Source: Nitrospira japonica (GTDB taxonomy: Bacteria; Nitrospirota; Thermodesulfovibrionia; UBA6902). Taken from it: a DNA stretch of 64,000 nucleotides. Positions within the stretch are counted from its first letter, which is position 1. Each line of letters opens with the position of its first letter. Below, piece after piece: positions 47,860 to 55,100 of the stretch. The stretch covers positions 55,291 to 119,290 of the forward strand of contig DYJL01000010.1 of assembly GCA_020723105.1 (NCBI GenBank), written 5' to 3'. Both the position numbers and the translations under genes were made by a program. A model generated the notes under the pieces. That model worked only from the letters and a program-made list of their open reading frames with translations. It searched no databases and had not been told where the DNA came from.

Positions 47860-48939
47860 ATGCAACAAACTGAAAAAAGCACAGAAGTGCCGTCATCACG
47901 CCGCAGCGGCAAAGTCGATAACAGGCTGACTGTAATAATCCCCGCATATAATGAAAGTGCGAGCATTAAAGATACAATTCAAAGTCTTAAAACCCAGACC
48001 GTGCCTCCGGAAGAAATTATCGTTGTGGACGACTGCTCCTCAGACGGCACGGGTGACGTTGCACGCTCATGCGGGGTGACTGTGATTTGTCCGCCGTCAA
48101 ATACGGGCTCAAAGGCCGGGGCCCAAAATTTTGCCCTTACGCAGGTGCAGACCGGGTTTACAATGGCAATAGACGCAGATACTACCCTTGCGCCTGATGC
48201 GATAGAAAAACTCCTTCCGGCCTTCGACAACCTTGAAACGGCCGCTGCCTGCGGCTTTGTAATTCCAAGATACGTGACTACCTTATGGGAAAGAGGACGT
48301 TACGTCGAATACCTTTTAGCTTTCACCTGGTATAAGCCCATCCAGGAATACTATCAGAAGCCCCTTATCTCATCCGGCTGTTTCTCGATGTACCGCTCAC
48401 ATATACTCAGGGAGAACGGCGGATGGTCTACACGCACGCTTGCAGAGGATATGGACCTTACGTGGAGCTTTTATAAGCAGGGGCATGGGGTCCGGTTTAT
48501 TCCTGAAGCGGTGTGCTATCCTATTGAGCCTCATAATTATTCCTTTATGCGCAAGCAGTTGAGGCGCTGGTCGCATGGGTTTGTGCAAAACGTGATGCTC
48601 CACTGGCAGGATATCCTTCATATAAAACACCTCCGTGCCTATATTGCCGTGGCGATGTGGGACGCGGTAGTTGCCTCTGTCGCCTATCTCATCCTTATTC
48701 CGCTGATCGCGATTATATTCAGCCTGCCGCTTTTGCTCATCGGCTATATTATCGACGTTCCCGTGGTGCTTATTCCGGTCCTCTCTGCGGCCAGGAAGAG
48801 GAAAGAGACCTTGCGCGCGCTGGCAAGCCTGCCTTCCTTCTTTGTCCTGAGGACCGTGAACGGTTTCTTCATCCTCGAGGCCGTCTTCACCGAGCTTGTG
48901 TTGAGGAAATCATTTCGCGTTTACGAGAAGGGGCATTGA
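47860..48939 (+). CDS. Processive family 2 glycosyltransferase, membrane-bound
   Basis: The 359-residue protein has a GT2 domain (LTVIIPAYNESASIKDTIQS, VVDDCSSDGTGDVA, MAIDADTTLAPDA, LAEDMDLTWSFY) and the processivity motif QLRRW. C-terminal membrane helices follow (VVASVAYLILIPLIAIIFSL, LLIGYIIDVPVVLIPVL). This is the layout of PgaC, HasA and cellulose-synthase-like enzymes that polymerise and extrude beta-linked glycans. It heads a GC-richer gene run. The polymer is unknown; the run contains glycogen-binding-like domains but no bcsB or pgaB. Confidence 0.87.
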   Translation: MQQTEKSTEVPSSRRSGKVDNRLTVIIPAYNESASIKDTIQSLKTQTVPPEEIIVVDDCSSDGTGDVARSCGVTVICPPSNTGSKAGAQNFALTQVQTGFTMAIDADTTLAPDAIEKLLPAFDNLETAAACGFVIPRYVTTLWERGRYVEYLLAFTWYKPIQEYYQKPLISSGCFSMYRSHILRENGGWSTRTLAEDMDLTWSFYKQGHGVRFIPEAVCYPIEPHNYSFMRKQLRRWSHGFVQNVMLHWQDILHIKHLRAYIAVAMWDAVVASVAYLILIPLIAIIFSLPLLLIGYIIDVPVVLIPVLSAARKRKETLRALASLPSFFVLRTVNGFFILEAVFTELVLRKSFRVYEKGH

Positions 48940-48940
48940 C

Positions 48941-49288
48941 ATGGTAGCGGGAATACCCGGCACAGGGATCGGCGGATTTTTCTACCTGATAATTGCACTG
49001 TGGATGCCCGTCCGCGAGCTTTATCTCAAATTGCGCAACAGGGGCTGCCCGAGGCGCAGGCGATTGGTAAAGGGCCACCTGTTTATTACTGCCGGCTTAA
49101 TTATGGGGATGTGGGCCACAGGAGAGCTCGTCGGCTGGCTGCTTGCTCGAACGGGGATGCTCAAAACAGGACCGCAAAACATCCTGAGCGTCGCGCCCTT
49201 CCTCCTCACGCTTGCCATCCTTGCCTTTGTATATATGGGCATGCATGTCCTTCGCTTCTGTGTAATCGTTATTGGAAGTAAGGATTGA
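48941..49288 (+). CDS. Hypothetical membrane protein beside the glycosyltransferase
   Basis: The 115-residue protein starts one base after the GT2 stop. Three hydrophobic segments are visible (GIGGFFYLIIALWMPV, FITAGLIMGMWATGELVGWL, FLLTLAILAFVYMGMHVLRF), with a basic loop RNRGCPRRRRLVKGH. No family was recognised. Tight coupling to the synthase suggests an accessory subunit, by position only. Confidence 0.65.
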   Translation: MVAGIPGTGIGGFFYLIIALWMPVRELYLKLRNRGCPRRRRLVKGHLFITAGLIMGMWATGELVGWLLARTGMLKTGPQNILSVAPFLLTLAILAFVYMGMHVLRFCVIVIGSKD

Positions 49289-49291
49289 AAG

Positions 49292-50743
49292 ATGTATCGG
49301 ATAAATGACGCCAATATCTCCCGCTGCTCAAAGCTGATTGCAGGCCTGACGTCTGTGTGCCTGTTTCTTATTTTCACGACAACAGCTTTTCCCGTGTCCG
49401 GCCCAGTGCATTTGCCGGACGGTTTTGATTTTACCTTTGCCATAAAAGGCGAGGGTTACACGATGGATGAGTTTTACGAATCATATTTCAGCACAGTTGT
49501 TGCTTCCCAGAAGGAAGACCCTTATGGCCTTGCATTGGCAAATCTGACCCTCGGCCTCGTCAAGCAGGACCCTTTTTACATTGCGGTCGCAAAGAGCCTT
49601 TTCACTGCTAATGAAAGGCTCTCAAGGAGCAGAAGGGAGAAAGAGGTCTCGGAATTCGCCGTTAAATACACCGGCAGCATTCTGTCCGGCAGTTTCAACA
49701 AAGACGGCGGCAAAGATCACACGGTTGTGCCGGTCGAGGTCAAAAAGTCAGGCCCTCCGGCAAAACAGTTCAGCAAAATAATAATCGGCAAATCCGCCAT
49801 CAGGGTGGGGAAAAATTCCATAATCAAGACGCAGGCGGACAGGGTGACAAGGGACTGGCTTCAGGCCTACAACATCAAGAGCGCCCCGTGGGCTTTTTCT
49901 GAAAAAGACACAGCGTCCTGGCATGAAGGGAAAAAGGCAAAGGAGCTTATCGGGCTGACCGGCGCAAAGGTCCTTACTGTCTGGGGGACTAAAGTCAGAA
50001 AGATCGGCGAAAGCTGGTACGCCCCCGATGCTGAAGGCGTCTACAGGTTCGAGGTATCAGAGGACAAGGTCGAGCATTTCCCCACCACAATCGTCATTGA
50101 CGACCGGACGGCGATCCTCAATGACACGCACGGTATAAGCGCCATTGCATGGGATTCCCTTGATGCCGATATTGTCATAGGCTGTGGAGATCATAGAGGG
50201 AAAATAGAGGCCGCATATTATCTCGCAGACAGAGGTGTTAACGTATACGTCCCGACCGACAGGTTCCTCAGCTCATTGATAGGCACATATACCAAAGGGA
50301 CCATAATAGGCACGGCGCCGGTCAAGAAAGAGGGCGACGGCGCAGTGATCGGAGATCAGCCGGTCGCCATCGGTGTAAATGAACCGGTAGTCGTATCCAC
50401 TACAAGAGGCCGTTATCCGCTTCAATACTATGATACGCCTCACAGGTACTTCAGGGAGCTTGAAAAATACATTGGGCAGGCGATGAATATAATCGCCGTC
50501 GAGGTGACGGAATACGGTAAAGCCGGGGTTGTGGTTGACGAGGCAAGAAAGACAGGGGCAAAGGTGATCGGCATCAGGGTCAAGAGCGAAAGCGAGCATG
50601 ACGCCGTATATTCATGGTTAAAGGAAGACCGGAGCCGCAGGGCTGTATTGTTTCATTCCGCCGTCTATCCAGACGGCTACAGGCTATTCTTTGAATTCCC
50701 CCAGCAGACCTCTTTCGGCGATATACATCCGGAGTTCGAATAG
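49292..50743 (+). CDS. Secreted protein of unknown function in the glycosyltransferase locus
   Basis: The 483-residue protein has an N-terminal signal or anchor (LIAGLTSVCLFLIFTTTAF). It then has a helical region (LALANLTLGLVKQDPFYIAV) and alpha/beta segments, including IGLTGAKVLTVWGTKVRKIG, FPTTIVIDDRTAILNDTHGI, DIVIGCGDHRGKIEAAYYLA and YGKAGVVVDEARKTGAKVIG, which read like Rossmann-type repeats. I do not recognise the family. It starts 4 bases after the previous gene, so it belongs to the same operon, and it is followed by a palindrome pair. Confidence 0.7.
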   Translation: MYRINDANISRCSKLIAGLTSVCLFLIFTTTAFPVSGPVHLPDGFDFTFAIKGEGYTMDEFYESYFSTVVASQKEDPYGLALANLTLGLVKQDPFYIAVAKSLFTANERLSRSRREKEVSEFAVKYTGSILSGSFNKDGGKDHTVVPVEVKKSGPPAKQFSKIIIGKSAIRVGKNSIIKTQADRVTRDWLQAYNIKSAPWAFSEKDTASWHEGKKAKELIGLTGAKVLTVWGTKVRKIGESWYAPDAEGVYRFEVSEDKVEHFPTTIVIDDRTAILNDTHGISAIAWDSLDADIVIGCGDHRGKIEAAYYLADRGVNVYVPTDRFLSSLIGTYTKGTIIGTAPVKKEGDGAVIGDQPVAIGVNEPVVVSTTRGRYPLQYYDTPHRYFRELEKYIGQAMNIIAVEVTEYGKAGVVVDEARKTGAKVIGIRVKSESEHDAVYSWLKEDRSRRAVLFHSAVYPDGYRLFFEFPQQTSFGDIHPEFE

Positions 50744-50762
50744 CCTGTCTCCCTTCACCCCT

Positions 50763-50851
50763 TTTGAAATATGTGGTCTCACTCGCCGGTTCAATCTTAT
50801 AGATTGAACCATCCTTTTTGAAATATGTGGTTCAGGCTACAAGCCTGAACC
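50763..50851. repeat. Two palindromes in tandem with shared 5' flanks
   Basis: TTTTGAAATATGTGG occurs twice (from 50763 and from 50817). Each is followed by a 23-base perfect palindrome with GGTTCA/TGAACC ends but a different centre (50788-50810 and 50829-50851). This is a small dispersed-repeat pair between two operon blocks and could act as mRNA stem-loops. Confidence 0.75.
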
Positions 50852-50908
50852 GGCAGTAGGGGTTTGAATAGCCTTTATCCTCTCTCTGACAATCCTCTCT
50901 CCCTGACT

Positions 50909-50936
50909 TGAAACCTTTCTAAGGGATTTTCTATAC
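50909..50936 (+). promoter_or_regulatory. Possible ECF-sigma promoter before the sigma operon
   Basis: TGAAACC at 50909-50915 and TCTATAC at 50930-50936 are spaced about as expected for an ECF-type -35 (GAAAC) and -10 (CTA) pair. They lie upstream of the genes that include the sigma factor itself, consistent with autoregulation. The assignment is weak. Confidence 0.3.
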
Positions 50937-50999
50937 TTGAGCAGAGAGAAGCTCTATTGAATTCATATTATCATCACATAATCTTGCCAAGCTTTAAAA

Positions 51000-51383
51000 A
51001 TGAAATTTAAAGAAAACACAAAAGACTCCTGCCGGTCCAACTTATCCTTTTTTCTCCTGATCCTGACGGTAGTCGCCATATACGGGTGCAGTTTAAAGCA
51101 TACTGGGCCGAAAATAATAAAAGGCGGCGTGATGTTTTCCGTAAAAGCTCAGAACGCTAAAAGGGTCGCCCTTGCCGGGAGCTTTAACCAGTGGGATGCC
51201 GATAAAGACCTGCTTTCCGGCCCTGATCAAAACGGCGTATGGAGTATCTTCATCCCGCTTACAGACGGACGTTATGAGTATCTTTTCCTGATTGATGAGG
51301 CACAATGGCTTTTGGACCCTTACGGCCCGTCTGTAGAGGACGGCCTGGGTGGAAGGAATTCGGTGATCTCGATCAAATGGTAG
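51000..51383 (+). CDS. Lipoprotein with a glycogen-binding (AMPK1_CBM-like) domain
   Basis: The 127-residue product has a lipoprotein signal (LSFFLLILTVVAIYGC, lipobox IYGC). A single glycogen-binding-type domain follows: VMFSVKAQNAKRVALAGSFN, QWDADKDLLSGPDQNGVWSI, PLTDGRYEYLFLIDEAQWLL and DPYGPSVEDG. The GSFNQW and GRYEYLFLID elements are classical for E-set domains of CBM48/AMPK-beta that bind alpha-glucans. It would sit in the periplasm or on the outer membrane. A very similar domain forms the C-terminus of the anti-sigma factor two genes downstream. Confidence 0.83.
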   Translation: MKFKENTKDSCRSNLSFFLLILTVVAIYGCSLKHTGPKIIKGGVMFSVKAQNAKRVALAGSFNQWDADKDLLSGPDQNGVWSIFIPLTDGRYEYLFLIDEAQWLLDPYGPSVEDGLGGRNSVISIKW

Positions 51384-51403
51384 AGGCCGGTGTAACATTA
51401 TGA

Positions 51404-51994
51404 GTGGATATTCGTCTTATTAACAGGTATAACCGGGAGATGCATACAGATGAATATACGATTATCAAAGAATGCGCGGACGGCAATAAAGAGGCATACG
51501 CCGTACTGGTCGAAAGGTATCAGGATATGATTTACAATACAGCTTACAGGATGTTGGGAGACGGCGAGGCGGCACGCGACATGGCACAGGAGTGCTTTAT
51601 CTCCGCTTACAACAGCTTGAAGTATTTCAAGTGCGACTCCAAATTTTCCACCTGGCTGTACAGTATCGCAATCAATAAATGCAGGGACTACCTGAGATGC
51701 AGGAGACCTCACGTTCAGCTTGACGGGATCTCAGAAATCATGGCCTGTTCAGGGCCGACTCCTGATGAGGAACTACACAACAAGCAGGTCCAGGACCGGA
51801 TACAGGCTGCCCTCAACGCCTTGCCTGAAAGCTACCGCGAGGCAGTGGTACTTAAGCATATTGAAGGCCTGGATTACAAAGAGATGGAGGGCATACTCGG
51901 GGTCGATGCCGGGGCGCTCAAGGTGAGGACGCATAGAGGAAGAGAGATGTTGAAAAGACTGCTTAAAGAGGATAGCCTTGATGGACGGGGATAG
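51404..51994 (+). CDS. ECF-family RNA polymerase sigma factor
   Basis: The 196-residue frame starts with GTG 51404; ATG 51440 (MHTDEYTIIKECADG) is a likelier biological start. Region 2 (AYAVLVERYQDMIYNTAYRM, AQECFISAYNSLKYFKCDSK, FSTWLYSIAINKCRDYLR) and region 4 (IQAALNALPESYREAVVLKH, DYKEMEGILGVDAGALKVRT) are clear. The 3' end overlaps the anti-sigma gene, the usual coupling. The promoters it reads are unknown. Confidence 0.93.
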   Translation: MDIRLINRYNREMHTDEYTIIKECADGNKEAYAVLVERYQDMIYNTAYRMLGDGEAARDMAQECFISAYNSLKYFKCDSKFSTWLYSIAINKCRDYLRCRRPHVQLDGISEIMACSGPTPDEELHNKQVQDRIQAALNALPESYREAVVLKHIEGLDYKEMEGILGVDAGALKVRTHRGREMLKRLLKEDSLDGRG

Positions 51995-52670
51995 AGAGCT
52001 TCTCCATAAGCTGCTTGACGGCGAGCTGCCTCCGGAGGAAGCAGCCGCCCTCATGGAGAGGATGAATGCCGAGCCCCTTCTGAGGGAGGAGTTTGACCTG
52101 TTGGGCCGTGCTGTTTCTTTACTTGAGAATTCCGGGCGAAAGGCCGCGCCACTGTCTTTTACACCAGAGGTAATGAGGGCACTGCCTGAGGGAACAAAGG
52201 AAAGCCTCCCCCGAACAAGTCGGGGCCGGCTACCAAGCCGGAATGACTGGAAGGGATTTAGGGATTTTTTCTTCAGGGAGCGGATGGTCCGGTGGAACAT
52301 GGCAGCGGCCCTGGCAACTGTTTTTCTTGCAGTAGTGATACTTGGAGGGGTCTTGAGTTATAGAAAAGACATGCAGTCGCCGTATTCGAATTCGTCAGGG
52401 TCTGCCGTGACGGCAAGGTTTAAATTTTATTCCCCTGATGCCAAAAGGGTCTCTATAGCCGGAGATTTCAATAAATGGAATATTGATGAAGGCACAATGA
52501 AGAGACGCGGTAAAGGGACTTGGACGATTGAGATACCGTTAACGCCCGGCGCATACAATTATATGTTTGTTGTCGACGGCGATGTCTGGGTGACGGACCC
52601 TGAGGCCGAGGCATACAGGGATGACGGGTTCGGTTACAAAAATTCAGTGGTGAGGGTAAACAGCTTATGA
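51981..52670 (+). CDS. Anti-sigma factor with a periplasmic glycogen-binding domain
   Basis: The ATG is at 51981 (a TTG at 51978 is possible), inside the sigma gene. The 229-residue protein has an N-terminal cytoplasmic anti-sigma region (ELLHKLLDGELPPEEAAALM) and a linker partly encoded by a palindromic repeat (52206-52252). One membrane helix (MAAALATVFLAVVILGGVLS) and a C-terminal E-set domain (RFKFYSPDAKRVSIAGDFNK, WTIEIPLTPGAYNYMFVVDG) follow. The topology puts the carbohydrate-binding-like domain outside, so glycan binding could control sigma release. That mechanism is inference. Confidence 0.85.
   Translation: MDGDRELLHKLLDGELPPEEAAALMERMNAEPLLREEFDLLGRAVSLLENSGRKAAPLSFTPEVMRALPEGTKESLPRTSRGRLPSRNDWKGFRDFFFRERMVRWNMAAALATVFLAVVILGGVLSYRKDMQSPYSNSSGSAVTARFKFYSPDAKRVSIAGDFNKWNIDEGTMKRRGKGTWTIEIPLTPGAYNYMFVVDGDVWVTDPEAEAYRDDGFGYKNSVVRVNSL
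52206..52252. repeat. Double-hairpin element in the anti-sigma linker
   Basis: CCCCGAACAAGTCGGGG and CCGGCTACCAAGCCGG lie side by side and are read in frame as PRTSRGRLPSRNDW, in the cytoplasmic linker before the membrane helix. Confidence 0.7.
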
Positions 52671-53659
52671 AAGCGAAGATAATATTACTTCTGCTTATCG
52701 TTATGCTTCCGCTTGTAGTTTATGGGAACGCGGCAGGCGAGACTGCCGGGGACAGGACCAGGCATGCGATAGAAATCTCCGCGCTCTCACAGGAGCAGAA
52801 GGCCGGTCTCATCAATATCTCGGACGAGGCGTTGAAGGCCGGCATACCGGCTGATGATAGTGCTCTCATTGTGAGCAGGGGACTCGCCAGGGGATGGGGC
52901 GATAAGGCCCTCAAAGAGTCCTTCTCCCTGCTTATAACTGCGCAGAAGCGGGGCCTGCCGACCGGCCCTTTGATAGACAGGCTTCATCAGGGCGCTTCCA
53001 AAGGGGTCCCGTTTGAAAAAGTATTTATTTCAGCAACGAGATTGACGGATAAACTTTCAGCGGCTGACGGACTGGTTGCCAATCTTATGAGGGCTGGTTT
53101 AAAGGCGAACAGAGGCGAAGAGCGGGCCGGGGCTGTCGGGACAGTTGCCCGGGCACTGGAGAGATCAATCCCCGAAGGAGAGATGACAACTATCGGGTCA
53201 AAGATGGCAAAGCATAAAGACTCTGTGTCGCACTTTGACGCGGCTGTCTCTGCAATGACGACCTTCGTCGACATGGGGGTGCCAATGGAAGAGTGTGTAC
53301 GTTTGATGAACAAGGCTGTCGATAAGGGCTATTCCGAGAAAGAGATGATGAAGATGGAGAGGGACATGACGCGCGGCATGAAAGAAGGCAGGAAGTTTGA
53401 AGACATGATGCGCCGTATGGAGTCCACGATGGGCGGCAGGGGGATGTCGGGGATGGGCAGCGGTCCCGGTATGCACGGGGACCAAGGCCCGCATGGAGGC
53501 TCAGGCATGAGTGGACAGGGTATGGGAGGCGGCTCAGGACCGGGCAGTGGTCCCGGTATGGGGAATAGCCCTGGAATGGGAGGCGATTCAGGACCGGGCA
53601 GCGGCCCCGGCATGGGAGGTGGGGGAATGGACGATCATGGCGGCAATCATGGAATGTAA
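52667..53659 (+). CDS. Secreted helical-repeat protein with a Gly/Met-rich tail
   Basis: The 330-residue product has a signal peptide (KIILLLLIVMLPLVVYGNAA). About 220 residues of helical units follow that recur with a G-[IVL]-P turn (AGIPADDSALIVSRGLARGW, RGLPTGPLIDRLHQGASKGV, MGVPMEECVRLMNKAVDKGY). The last 90 residues have very low complexity (GMGSGPGMHGDQ, GMGGGSGPGSGPGM, GGNHGM). No family was recognised. It overlaps the anti-sigma stop by four bases and the next gene by 23, so it belongs to the sigma operon. Confidence 0.72.
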   Translation: MKAKIILLLLIVMLPLVVYGNAAGETAGDRTRHAIEISALSQEQKAGLINISDEALKAGIPADDSALIVSRGLARGWGDKALKESFSLLITAQKRGLPTGPLIDRLHQGASKGVPFEKVFISATRLTDKLSAADGLVANLMRAGLKANRGEERAGAVGTVARALERSIPEGEMTTIGSKMAKHKDSVSHFDAAVSAMTTFVDMGVPMEECVRLMNKAVDKGYSEKEMMKMERDMTRGMKEGRKFEDMMRRMESTMGGRGMSGMGSGPGMHGDQGPHGGSGMSGQGMGGGSGPGSGPGMGNSPGMGGDSGPGSGPGMGGGGMDDHGGNHGM

Positions 53660-54416
53660 TAGAGCGTTTATTGCGATATCATTCTTTTTAGGCATACTCG
53701 CGATCACCGGAACGTCCTGGGCCGGGCTACTCTTTGACGCAGGCGTAACGGTCACCTATGAAGACAATATATTCGGGTCTCCTGCCGAAGCAGATAAGGA
53801 TGAAGACTTTTATTCCACTTTGTCGGCGGCCTTCGGAGGATATACCGAAGTTGCAGGACCCGGCGTTTACCTGTTTGCAAAAGGCGGGGCCGATGTCTTT
53901 TCTTATAAGGACAATACGGAATTAAACGAGACAGCGGGTTTTGTGAATGTAGGGGTCTTCAGGCAGTTCAGTGATGTGTTGTCGGCCCAGGCCATGGCCA
54001 GGGGCAAGATAAGGAATTATAAAGAACCCGATCGGGACAGCAAGGTCTTAGGAGGCGCCCTTGAGCTGGCGCAGCAAGTCACTGAGAAATTCTCAGTGCA
54101 CGAAGGTTATGAATATGAAAAGAACAACGCAAGATCAGATAATTTCACCTACGGCGGGCACTGGGCCGGTCTGTGGACGAGACTCAAGGTGACCGAAAGC
54201 TCTTCCCTCAGTCTTGGATACAGTTACTTCCTCCGCAAGTTTGAGGACGCGACGCGCTTTGAGCTGAGACAGCATACCTTGTCCGCAAATCTCTCCTTCG
54301 GGATTATGCCAAAGACGTATCTGAATATCGGGTATGACTATCTGATAAATACCTCAAACGACTTCGATACAAGCAATAACAATATCCTTTCAGCAGGCCT
54401 GAGATACAGCTATTAA
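53637..54416 (+). CDS. Outer-membrane beta-barrel protein
   Basis: The ATG at 53637 (or 53649) opens a 259-residue product with a signal peptide (RAFIAISFFLGILAITGTSW, cleavage near AGLLFD). It has alternating strands typical of a porin-like barrel (AGVTVTYEDNIFGS, GVYLFAKGGADVFSYKDN, SSLSLGYSYFLRKFEDATRF, LNIGYDYLINTSNDFDTSNN) ending in SAGLRYSY with a terminal aromatic. The barrel may export or anchor the polymer of the locus. The longer frame from 53511 runs through the preceding gene's repeats and is not believed. Confidence 0.8.
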   Translation: MAAIMECNRAFIAISFFLGILAITGTSWAGLLFDAGVTVTYEDNIFGSPAEADKDEDFYSTLSAAFGGYTEVAGPGVYLFAKGGADVFSYKDNTELNETAGFVNVGVFRQFSDVLSAQAMARGKIRNYKEPDRDSKVLGGALELAQQVTEKFSVHEGYEYEKNNARSDNFTYGGHWAGLWTRLKVTESSSLSLGYSYFLRKFEDATRFELRQHTLSANLSFGIMPKTYLNIGYDYLINTSNDFDTSNNNILSAGLRYSY

Positions 54417-54438
54417 TACAAACGCATTAAACAATGAG

Positions 54439-54520
54439 TCATTGCGAGGAGTGAATCGACGAAGCAATCTCATTTTGTAAAGCGAGATTGCTTCGCTCCC
54501 TCCGGTCGCTTGCAATGACA
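54439..54520. repeat. GTCATTGCGAG...GCAATGAC dyad element, intergenic copy
   Basis: The 82 bases have inverted GTCATTGCGAG/TTGCAATGAC ends and an internal GAAGCAATCTC/GAGATTGCTTC pair. It is the same family as the in-gene element at 12050-12127. Here it lies between the barrel gene and a Met-rich gene. Confidence 0.85.
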
Positions 54521-54678
54521 ATATAACATCATTTAGTGCGTTCGTATTAATTAATGCGGACGATCTTTCCTGTAATTATCACGTGATTATTTTCCTATTG
54601 TCAGGATGGGAAAAATGTGAGATGATTGGTGACAAGACGGTTTTGGATTACGCTTAACAATAAAAAAGGAGGTCTGAA

Positions 54679-55050
54679 ATGAAGCGTATATTTTTGACAG
54701 TGGTTTTGATCTTTGGGGTGACCGCTTACGGTTTTCCCCAGATGGGCGGCGGCATGATGGGCGGACATGGTCATGAGCCTGTCAAGGGGCAGCCGATGGA
54801 GCACAAAGGGATGATGGAACACGGACAGATGATGGACAGCATGACGGACATGATGCACCGAATGTCCGAAATGATGCACAACATGGGCGAGAAGATGGGA
54901 GAGATGCCGAAGGACATGTCCTCCTACATGAAGAAGATGTCTGAAATGATGGAAAAGGACATGGCAACGGAGAAAGACATGAAGATGCTGCACGATGAAA
55001 TGACGCGGATAGAGAAAGATATGTCCGGAGGGGTTGAGAAAGGCAAATAG
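54679..55050 (+). CDS. Secreted Met/His-rich small protein
   Basis: ATG 54679 follows AAAAAAGGAGGTCTG. The 123-residue product has a signal peptide (KRIFLTVVLIFGVTAYGFPQ) and then is extremely rich in Met and His (MGGGMMGGHGHEP, MEHKGMMEHGQMMDSMTDMM, HRMSEMMHNMGEKMGEMP), with heptad-like helical spacing in the second half. Such proteins often bind copper or other soft metals in the periplasm; the function is not shown. Its architecture echoes the smaller protein at 46686. Confidence 0.72.
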   Translation: MKRIFLTVVLIFGVTAYGFPQMGGGMMGGHGHEPVKGQPMEHKGMMEHGQMMDSMTDMMHRMSEMMHNMGEKMGEMPKDMSSYMKKMSEMMEKDMATEKDMKMLHDEMTRIEKDMSGGVEKGK

Positions 55051-55100
55051 GTCGCGATGGGAAATATCATCGCTTGACAAAAAAAAATATTGTGATAGTT

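Noticed and set aside
53511..53636. N-terminal extension of the outer-membrane barrel gene (MDRVWEAAQDRAVVPV...)
   Set aside because: It is an out-of-frame reading of the Gly/Met-rich repeats of the preceding gene. The signal peptide begins only after ATG 53637.
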